Source: Streptomyces antnestii
GTDB taxonomy: Bacteria > Actinomycetota > Actinomycetes > Streptomycetales > Streptomycetaceae
Assembly (NCBI RefSeq): GCF_004005495.1
Contig: NZ_RZYA01000020.1
Span: 1-64,000 of the forward strand
Direction: 5' to 3'
Length of the DNA: 64,000 nt
Numbering within the stretch: the first letter of the stretch is position 1; each line of letters starts with the position of its first letter. Below the pieces are notes generated by a model. It had not been told where the DNA came from. It did not search any database and worked only from the letters and a program-made list of their open reading frames with translations. The translations under genes were made by a program, and so were the position numbers. Below, piece by piece: positions 57,975 to 64,000 of this stretch.

Positions 57975-59627
57975 GTGGACCGGGATTGGGATCACGAGTA
58001 CGACGTGGTGGTGGTCGGCTCCGGTGGAGGCGGCCTCACCGCCGCGATCACCGCGCAGCTGCACGGGATGTCCGCCCTGGTGGTGGAGAAGACCGACCGT
58101 TACGGCGGCTCCACCGCGCTGTCCGGCGGAGGTCTGTGGATACCTGACAACCTCTACCTCCAGCAGGCCGGGCAGAGCGACTCGTTCGACAACGCCATGG
58201 ACTACCTGGACGCCACCGTCGGCGACCAGGTCAGCCGGGAGCGCAAGCACGCGTACCTCACGCGCGGCCAGGAGATGCTGAAATTCCTGCACGAGCGCAC
58301 GGACGTCCATTTCAAGTACGTCCCGAACTACCCGGACTACTATCCCGAGCGCAAAGGCGGCAAGCCGGCCGGCCGCACCATCGAGCCGGAGACCTTCGAC
58401 CTGCGCAGGCTCGGCCCTGAGGCAGCGAATCTGCGGACCAACGAGCTGCCCACGTACGGCCTCACCATCACCCAGTACGACTTCCGCTTCCTCAACATGG
58501 CGGCCCGTACGTGGAAGGGCCGGCGGACCGCCGCCAGGCTTGCGGCGGGCGCCGTCAAGACGCTGCTCACCCGCGCAAAGCCGGTCGCGCTCGGCGCCGC
58601 GCTCGTCGGGCGGCTGCGCCTCGCCCTGGCCAGGTCCGGCGGAGCCATGTGGCTCAACTCGCCCTTCCATGAGCTGGTGTTGGAGGACGGCCAGGTCGTC
58701 GGCCTGCGCATCGAGAAGGACGGCCGCACGGTCAACGTAAGGGCGCGGCGCGGCGTCCTGTTCGCCGCCGGCGGCTTCTCGCACAGCCAGGAGCTGCGCG
58801 AGAAGTACCTGCCGCGGCCCACCTCCGCGAGCTGGACGCACTCCTCGCCGGGCCAGATCGGCGAGGTGCTGACGGCCGGCGTCGACGCGGGCGCCGCCCT
58901 CGCCCTGATGGACAAGGTGTGGGGCGCGCCGTCCGCGCCGGTGCCCGGCGGCGGCCTGTTCTTCCTGGTCGCGGACCGCGCGGTGCCCGGCATGGTGATC
59001 GTGAACGGCGAGGGCCGGCGGTTCGTCAACGAGGCGGCGCCGTACCACGAGTTCGTCGACCGGATGTACGCCAGCCCCAGCGCGCCCGAGAACTCCTGGA
59101 TCGTCATCGACTCGGTCGCGCGCAAGCGTTACCCGTTCGTCGGCCTGGTGCCGGGCCAGAAGTTCCCGAAGGGGTTCGAGGACGAGGGCATCCTCAAGAC
59201 GGCCGGTTCCGTCCGGGAACTCGCCGCGAAGATCGATGTCCCGGCCGACGCTCTCGAGCAGACGATCGCGCGCTTCAACACCCTGGCCGAGCAGGGCCGC
59301 GACGCCGACTTCGGCCGCGGGGACAGCGCCCACGACCGCTACTACGGCGACCCGACGCTGCCCAACCCCAACCTCCACCCGCTCACCCAGGGCCCGTACT
59401 ACGCCCTGCCCGTCAAGCCCGGCGACCTGGGCACCAAGGGCGGGTTGCTCACCGACGCACACGCGCGTGTGCTGCGCGAGGACGGCACGCCCGTCGACGG
59501 CCTGTACGCCACCGGCAACTGCTCGGCGGCCGTGATGGGCGACACCTACCCCGGCCCCGGATCCACCATCGGGCCCTCGATGACCTTCGGCTACGTCGCC
59601 GCCACCCACATGAAGGACGCTTCGTGA
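57975..59627 (+). CDS. 3-ketosteroid delta-1-dehydrogenase-like flavoprotein
   Basis: A 550-residue FAD enzyme of the KstD group, which inserts the C1-C2 double bond in 3-ketosteroids. YDVVVVGSGGGGLTAAITAQLHGMSALVVEKTDRYGGSTALSGGGLWIPDN is the FAD end (only short motifs: GSGGGG, EKTDRYGGST). The ending YYALPVKPGDLGTKGGLLTD and MGDTYPGPGSTIGPSMTFGY is the KstD signature. It might act on a non-steroid ring ketone. GTG 57975 follows AAAGGGA by nine bases; its stop overlaps the next gene's start. Confidence 0.88.
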   Translation: MDRDWDHEYDVVVVGSGGGGLTAAITAQLHGMSALVVEKTDRYGGSTALSGGGLWIPDNLYLQQAGQSDSFDNAMDYLDATVGDQVSRERKHAYLTRGQEMLKFLHERTDVHFKYVPNYPDYYPERKGGKPAGRTIEPETFDLRRLGPEAANLRTNELPTYGLTITQYDFRFLNMAARTWKGRRTAARLAAGAVKTLLTRAKPVALGAALVGRLRLALARSGGAMWLNSPFHELVLEDGQVVGLRIEKDGRTVNVRARRGVLFAAGGFSHSQELREKYLPRPTSASWTHSSPGQIGEVLTAGVDAGAALALMDKVWGAPSAPVPGGGLFFLVADRAVPGMVIVNGEGRRFVNEAAPYHEFVDRMYASPSAPENSWIVIDSVARKRYPFVGLVPGQKFPKGFEDEGILKTAGSVRELAAKIDVPADALEQTIARFNTLAEQGRDADFGRGDSAHDRYYGDPTLPNPNLHPLTQGPYYALPVKPGDLGTKGGLLTDAHARVLREDGTPVDGLYATGNCSAAVMGDTYPGPGSTIGPSMTFGYVAATHMKDAS

Positions 59628-60772
59628 CCTCGTACCACGCGATCAAGACCGACCCCATGCCCGACCGCTTCGCCCGTGGCTGGCACTGCCTGGGCCTCGC
59701 GGAGTCCTTCAAGGACGGCAAGCCGCACCAGATCGAGGCCTTCGGCACCAAGCTCGTGGTGTTCCAGGGCGAGAGCGGCGAGCTCCACGTCCTCAACGCG
59801 TACTGCCCGCACATGGGCGGCGACCTGAGCCAGGGCACGGTCAAGGGCGACGCCGTCGCGTGCCCGTTCCACGACTGGCGCTGGTCGGGCGACGGCACCT
59901 GTTCCGGCATCCCCTACGCGCGCCGCGTCCCCCGGGCCGCGAAGACCCGTACGTGGGCGACGCTCGAGGAGAACCGGCAGCTGTTCGTCTGGCACGACCC
60001 GCAGGGCAACCCGCCGATCCCGGAGCAGGCGATCCCGCGGATCGAGGGCGCGTTCAGCGACGAGTGGAGCCAGTGGACCTGGAACCAGATCCTGATCGAG
60101 GGCTCGCACCCGCGCGAGATCGTCGACAACAACTCCGACATGGCGCACTTCTTCTACGTGCACTACTCGTTCCCGACGTACTTCCAGAACGTCCTGGAGG
60201 GCCACACCGCGGCCCAGCGGATGGACTTCGAGTACCGCCAGGACTACGACCTCGGCATGGTCCCGGCCGGCACGGAGCCCGCGGTGAACCGGTCGGACGC
60301 CGCGTACTACGGCCCCTCCTACATGATCGACTACCTGTGGAGTCCGGTCGGCGGCGGCCAGGAGCTGGAAGCCGTACTCATCAACAGCCACTACCCGGTG
60401 CGGCAGGACGCGTTCATGCTGCAGTTCGGCGTCATCGTCAAGAAGCTGCCGGGCATGGACAACGACGCGGCCAACGCGGCGGCCCAGCAGTTCGGCGCCG
60501 GTGTCGAGATCGGCTTCCGCCAGGACGCGGAGATCTGGCAGAACAAGGCCCGCGTCGACAACCCGCTCCTCACCGAGGAGGACGGCCCGATCTACCAACT
60601 CCGGCGCTGGTACCAGCAGTTCTACGTCGACGTGGAGAACATCACCCCGGAGATGACCAACCGGTTCGAGTTCGAACTCGACACCAGCCGCGCCGACAAG
60701 GTCTGGCGCGAGGAGGTCGCGGAGAACCTCGCCGCGGGCCGCGTGGTCTCCCACACGAGCACCATCTCCTGA
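59624..60772 (+). CDS. Rieske oxygenase, 3-ketosteroid 9-alpha-hydroxylase-like (KshA)
   Basis: A 382-residue Rieske non-heme iron oxygenase. The [2Fe-2S] ligands are CPH and CPFH (YCPHMGG, CPFHDWRW), and the mononuclear iron triad starts NNSDMAHFFYVHYSFP with D..H....H. Length and order fit KshA, which with KstD opens ring B of steroids. No reductase partner (KshB) is in the window. The GTG start overlaps the KstD stop (GTGA). The substrate is inferred. Confidence 0.85.
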   Translation: MTSYHAIKTDPMPDRFARGWHCLGLAESFKDGKPHQIEAFGTKLVVFQGESGELHVLNAYCPHMGGDLSQGTVKGDAVACPFHDWRWSGDGTCSGIPYARRVPRAAKTRTWATLEENRQLFVWHDPQGNPPIPEQAIPRIEGAFSDEWSQWTWNQILIEGSHPREIVDNNSDMAHFFYVHYSFPTYFQNVLEGHTAAQRMDFEYRQDYDLGMVPAGTEPAVNRSDAAYYGPSYMIDYLWSPVGGGQELEAVLINSHYPVRQDAFMLQFGVIVKKLPGMDNDAANAAAQQFGAGVEIGFRQDAEIWQNKARVDNPLLTEEDGPIYQLRRWYQQFYVDVENITPEMTNRFEFELDTSRADKVWREEVAENLAAGRVVSHTSTIS

Positions 60773-60788
60773 ACGCCTGAATGACTCA

Positions 60789-60819
60789 GGGGCCGGGGCG
60801 AGTTGCTCGCCCCGGCCCC
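60789..60819. terminator. terminator between KshA-like and LAQTG genes
   Basis: GGGGCCGGGGCGAG pairs perfectly (14 bp) with CTCGCCCCGGCCCC around a TTG loop, between convergent genes. Confidence 0.85.
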
Positions 60820-60838
60820 CCACACTCGGTACGTCCCG

Positions 60839-62197
60839 TCAGCCCGCCCGGCGCCGGCCCGGCAGGAACGTGAACACCGCTCCGCCCAGCAGGATCACCG
60901 TGCCCGCGACCAGGCCGAGGGCACGCAGGCTGCCGTCGTTCTCCGCACCCGTCTGCGCGAGGCCGCCGGCTGTGCCGGAGCCGCCCGCCGAGCCCGAGCC
61001 CGAACCCGAGCCGCCCGCCGCGCCGCCCGGCTGGGCGGAGGTGTCGATCTCCAGGGAGACCTCCGTCTTCGCCGGGGTGCACGTCGTGGTCGTGCCGAGG
61101 GCCTTCACCGTGAGGACGCCCGGCGACAGGCTCGACTTGCCGTCCGCGCCCGGCTTGTAGGTGCCCGTCAGGTCGGGGATGTTGATGGGCTCGCCGGACT
61201 TGATGGGCTCCTTGTTCGTCGGGCCCTCCACGTGCACGGTGCCCTTGTCGGCGCCGCCCAGCTTGACCTCCATCGACGGCTTGACGGAGTCCTTCGGGAT
61301 GTCGGCCGGGCTGTCCATGACGGACTTCTTGAACTTGACCGTCAGGCCGTAGTTCCCGCCGTCCTTCTTGGCGTTGATCTGCACGGGCGAGGTGGCGTTC
61401 TTGTCACCGATCGGCGTCTTGCACTGGTACGGGATCTGGACTTCCTTGCCGGTGAAGTCGCTCTTGCCCCCGGTACTGCTGCCCCCGGTGCCGGACCCGC
61501 CGCCGCCGGCACTGCCGCCCGAGCCGGAGCCGCCCGAACCGCCGGTGCCGCCGCCGCCCGTCGGCAGAGTGGGGAGCCCGGTGGGCAGACCCGTGGGCGC
61601 GCCGGTCGGAAGCCCGGTGGGCAGACCGCCCGTCGTGCCGCCCGTGCCGCTGCCGCCCGTGACCTTGATGGTCGCGCCGGGCTTGACCGTCTCCTTGGGC
61701 GAGCACTTGGTGTCCGTCGAGATCGGCTTGCTGACGTTGATGTTGTACTTGTCCGGGGTCAGCGTCACCTCGCCGGGCGCCGTCAGCTTGATCTTGCCCT
61801 TCATGTCGGACAGCACCATCGGGCTGTTCTTCTTGATGGGCGGGTTGGAGCGCGGGCCGTCCATCGGGACGTCCTCGGTCTGCGCGCCGCTCACCTTGAG
61901 GGTGCCGGTCGGCTTGACCGTGTCCTTCTCCAGGTCGATGACGCCGGGGTTCTGGGACGCGGCCTGCGTCGTCTTCCAGACGACCTCCACCTCGTCCCCG
62001 ACCTTCGCCTCGGCGGGCGCGGTGATCTCGACCTTCGTCGTGCCTTCCACGGGGTCCATGCCGGAGACCGCGGGCGGGATGCACTCGGTCTTGTACGCGA
62101 CCTCGGCGGCCTGTGCGGGGGTGGCGGCGAGCAGGAGGCCCGCGCCGCCCAGCATCAGGGCGACGCCGGCCGCGCTCACTCTCCGTTGGGTGCTCAC
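60839..62197 (-). CDS. sortase-anchored surface protein with LAQTG signal
   Basis: A 452-residue exported protein: signal peptide (about 1-32, VALMLGGAGLLLAATPAQA), two repeated beta-domains of about 130 residues (each with a Cys pair: YKTECIPP/TKCSPKET and YQCKTP/TTTCTPAK), a Gly/Ser/Thr/Pro linker between them (LPTGLPTGAPTG), another Gly-rich linker, then LAQTGA (about 413), a hydrophobic helix and a GRRRAG tail. LAXTG is the recognition sequence of actinobacterial class E sortases, so it should be linked to the wall. GTG 62197 overlaps the upstream stop. Ligand unknown. Confidence 0.9.
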   Translation of the reverse strand: MSTQRRVSAAGVALMLGGAGLLLAATPAQAAEVAYKTECIPPAVSGMDPVEGTTKVEITAPAEAKVGDEVEVVWKTTQAASQNPGVIDLEKDTVKPTGTLKVSGAQTEDVPMDGPRSNPPIKKNSPMVLSDMKGKIKLTAPGEVTLTPDKYNINVSKPISTDTKCSPKETVKPGATIKVTGGSGTGGTTGGLPTGLPTGAPTGLPTGLPTLPTGGGGTGGSGGSGSGGSAGGGGSGTGGSSTGGKSDFTGKEVQIPYQCKTPIGDKNATSPVQINAKKDGGNYGLTVKFKKSVMDSPADIPKDSVKPSMEVKLGGADKGTVHVEGPTNKEPIKSGEPINIPDLTGTYKPGADGKSSLSPGVLTVKALGTTTTCTPAKTEVSLEIDTSAQPGGAAGGSGSGSGSAGGSGTAGGLAQTGAENDGSLRALGLVAGTVILLGGAVFTFLPGRRRAG

Positions 62198-63303
62198 GTG
62201 TTTCCCTTCGTTGTCGGGCTGTTGTCTGACGGTGCGGAGAGCTGACCGGCCGGTGTGCCGGGGTCGGTGTCCGGGGTGAACCAGGGCAGGGCCGTGGTGG
62301 TCGTGGTCCCGGGTGGTTCGGGCGCCCTGCGCGACGGCCGCGGGCGGCTCGCCCTCGGCAGCCGGGACGCCAGTTCGGGCAGGCCGAGCGCGCCGCGGTG
62401 CCGTCCCGCGCCGCCCGGCCGCCGGGGCCGTACGCGGTCGACGACGGCCATGCCGATCCGGAAGACGGCGGCCGGTACGACGACGCAGAGCAGGATCCAG
62501 AAGAGGGTGACGCCCCAGGGGCGGCCCACGCCCCAGGGCTGTTCGGCGAGGACCTTGCCGCCGAACTTGAGGGAGACCAGGTAGTTGCCGTGGGCCCCCG
62601 AGGACAGTTCGACGGGCAGCTTGATCTGGGCCTTGCGGCCGGGCGGGATCGTGCCGCGCCACTGCTGGTCCTCCCACTGGGGGGCGAACACGCCGTGCGA
62701 GGTGCCGACCTGGAAGACGGGATCCTTGACGGGGGCCGAGCCGACGTTGCCGACGGTGAAGACGAAGGTTCGCGCGGGCGGGGCGCCGAACCAGGTCAGG
62801 ACGCCGCTCGACCCGTCGAGGCGGGTGTCGGTGAGGACGGACAGCTTGCCGCCGCCCGCCTGCGCGGGAATCGGCTTCACGGGGTGGCCCGCCACCTTGA
62901 GCACGGCGTCGGCCTGCGCCTTGTCGCCGGTGACTGTCGCCACGTGGACGACGCACGGGCAGGGCACGGGCGGCTCGGCGACCGGGAGCTTCTTGCCGAA
63001 GGTGCCGTCGGCGCCGGTGGTGACGGCGCGCCCGTCGGCGTTGGCGCAGGAGTTGGTGCCGCCGACGACTCCCTTGCCGGGTGCGGACTGGCCGCAGATC
63101 AGCAGCATCAGCAGCGCGTCGGGCCGCCAGCCCGACCCCTTGACGGTGATCGAACCGCCCGCCCCCGCCTGGGTCCTGGAGAGCGTGACGGCCGGGCCCT
63201 CGGCCGCTGACGCGGCCTGCTGCGGCGCGGCGAGAGCGAACGCGGCGAGCAGGACGAGCGCTGCCGCCCACAGCCGGGGCCCGCAGCGGTGGCGGCGGTT
63301 CAT
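62194..63303 (-). CDS. exported neocarzinostatin-like protein with membrane anchor
   Basis: A 369-residue protein: signal peptide (about 1-31), an N-terminal domain AVTLSRTQAGAGGSITVKGSGW with Cys residues (ICGQ, NSCAN, CPC) that resembles the neocarzinostatin apoprotein fold, a second beta-domain (about 155-270), a membrane helix (about 275-300, VTLFWILLCVVVPAAVFRIGM) and a Pro/Arg-rich cytoplasmic tail. It starts at ATG 63303, six bases after GGGAG, and overlaps the neighbouring genes at both ends by four bases. Function unknown; it probably works with the LAQTG protein. Confidence 0.8.
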   Translation of the reverse strand: MNRRHRCGPRLWAAALVLLAAFALAAPQQAASAAEGPAVTLSRTQAGAGGSITVKGSGWRPDALLMLLICGQSAPGKGVVGGTNSCANADGRAVTTGADGTFGKKLPVAEPPVPCPCVVHVATVTGDKAQADAVLKVAGHPVKPIPAQAGGGKLSVLTDTRLDGSSGVLTWFGAPPARTFVFTVGNVGSAPVKDPVFQVGTSHGVFAPQWEDQQWRGTIPPGRKAQIKLPVELSSGAHGNYLVSLKFGGKVLAEQPWGVGRPWGVTLFWILLCVVVPAAVFRIGMAVVDRVRPRRPGGAGRHRGALGLPELASRLPRASRPRPSRRAPEPPGTTTTTALPWFTPDTDPGTPAGQLSAPSDNSPTTKGNT

Positions 63304-64000
63304 GACCAACTCCCTTGGGTCTCTTGGTTCCCGCTGTTCGCGCGGCGTCGTCGGCGTACGCACCAGAAGGCCGCGGCCCCGGCGGCCACGAGTGCGGCGC
63401 CGGTCCCGGAGACCGCTCCCCACGGCACGAACCGCTTCGTCGCCGTCGCCTCGCCGTGGGCGCCGCCCCCGGCCGTGACGGTGAGCCGCACCCGGACCGA
63501 GTCGAGGGCGGGGGCGCTCTGCCACGGCTCGCTGAGCGTGACGCGGCGGCCGGGCAGCAGTTCGACGGGCAGGGTGCGCGGGCGCCGGTCGAGCGCCCGC
63601 CCGAACACCCCGTCGGCGCGCACGGCGAGCCGCGGCGTAAGGATCGTGTTCCCGCGGTTGACGAGGTCGTACGAGATCCGGCCGCCGCCCGTGACCTTGA
63701 CCCGCTCGACGGTGAGCGCCGAGAGGGTGGGGCCGCTGACCCGCAGATGGACGCTGACCCCGGAGTCCCGCCCGTCCGCGCTGGCGACGACGGCGCCGGG
63801 GTGGTCGCCGGGTGCGGCGTCGGCCGGGACGGTGACGGTGAAGGGCACTTCGGCGCGGGTGCGGGCGGGGATCTTCACCGTGCGCCGGGCGAAGGCGATC
63901 CAGGCGCCCGTGTCGGTGGATCGCGCGCGCACGGAGAGGGCGCCGGCGTGAGTGTTGTCGGCGTCGGCGCCCCGCAGCCGCACGGTGAGGGGGCGGGTGC
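63300..64000 (-). CDS. WxL/DUF916-like exported protein, N-terminus off the window
   Basis: At least 233 residues are present, the C-terminal part of a longer protein continuing past the right edge. It consists of two immunoglobulin-like beta-domains (RTVKIPARTRAEVPFTVTVP, SYDLVNRGNTILTPRLAVR) and a final membrane helix (GTGAALVAAGAAAFWCV) with an Arg-rich tail. This organisation matches DUF916/WxL peptidoglycan-binding-region proteins. Its stop overlaps the next gene's ATG (ATGA). It heads the three-gene surface operon. Confidence 0.7.
   Translation of the reverse strand, partial: TRPLTVRLRGADADNTHAGALSVRARSTDTGAWIAFARRTVKIPARTRAEVPFTVTVPADAAPGDHPGAVVASADGRDSGVSVHLRVSGPTLSALTVERVKVTGGGRISYDLVNRGNTILTPRLAVRADGVFGRALDRRPRTLPVELLPGRRVTLSEPWQSAPALDSVRVRLTVTAGGGAHGEATATKRFVPWGAVSGTGAALVAAGAAAFWCVRRRRRANSGNQETQGSWS

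Noticed and set aside
1..64000. tRNA genes or insertion sequences
   Set aside because: I found no tRNA-like cloverleaf arms with CCA-type ends and no transposase-like protein. A tRNA search program would confirm this.

Overview
The window is chromosomal DNA from a Streptomyces or a very close actinomycete. The evidence is a very high GC content with codon-position bias, a WhiB regulator, the F420 biosynthesis pair fbiA-fbiB, an LAXTG-type sortase substrate, many GTG and TTG starts, and apparent leaderless genes. Much of 3.3-45.8 kb keeps the gene order I know from other actinobacteria, including mycobacteria: ahcY, manA, a SIS protein, manB, DUF3499, a zincin-like protein, whiB, fbiA, fbiB, a nucleotidyltransferase, LCP proteins, fadE, purE, purK and gtrA.

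Layout. 1-497: minus-strand leader and promoters of a ribosomal RNA operon that runs off the left edge. 0.5-6 kb: a SpoIIM-like membrane protein divergent from an RDD protein, then ahcY and a cation-diffusion transporter. 6.1-10.9 kb: mannose-phosphate metabolism (manA, SIS protein, Trm112-like protein, manB), interrupted by an 860-bp repeat-rich gap. 11-19.5 kb: a lactate permease, two small conserved proteins, and a translationally coupled pair made of a 1257-residue membrane glycosyltransferase and a DUF5719 exported protein. 19.8-23.6 kb: whiB, a cysteine-dioxygenase-like gene, fbiA and fbiB. 23.7-38.1 kb: a DNA glycosylase, a sugar-nucleotide pyrophosphorylase, an exported PGRP amidase, a TIGR03089 protein, five LytR-CpsA-Psr (LCP) proteins, a family 2 glycosyltransferase and a hotdog thioesterase. 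38.2-45.8 kb: fadE, UDP-sugar dehydrogenase, two tandem membrane dipeptidases (one with a dismantled metal site), purE, purK and gtrA. 45.8-51.9 kb: a two-component system, a POT peptide transporter, and an ECF41 sigma factor with its oxidoreductase.

52.1-60.8 kb looks accessory: an XRE/DUF397 pair, a replication-initiator-like HTH protein, a VapBC-like pair, a truncated antitoxin remnant, then a steroid-type module (alcohol dehydrogenase and VOC protein divergent from KstD-like and KshA-like enzymes). 60.8-64 kb is a coupled operon for three exported proteins: a WxL/DUF916-like protein (cut by the window edge), a neocarzinostatin-fold-like protein and an LAQTG wall-anchored protein.

Theme. 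Activated mannose and other sugars (ManA, ManB, the pyrophosphorylase, Ugd), glycosyltransferases, GtrA and five LCP ligases would together make and attach cell-envelope glycopolymers, beside the sporulation regulator whiB. The most unusual sequence-level pattern is that several minus-strand genes (lldP, DUF5719, glycosylase, fadE) are followed by tandem repeats that duplicate their own stop-codon region.
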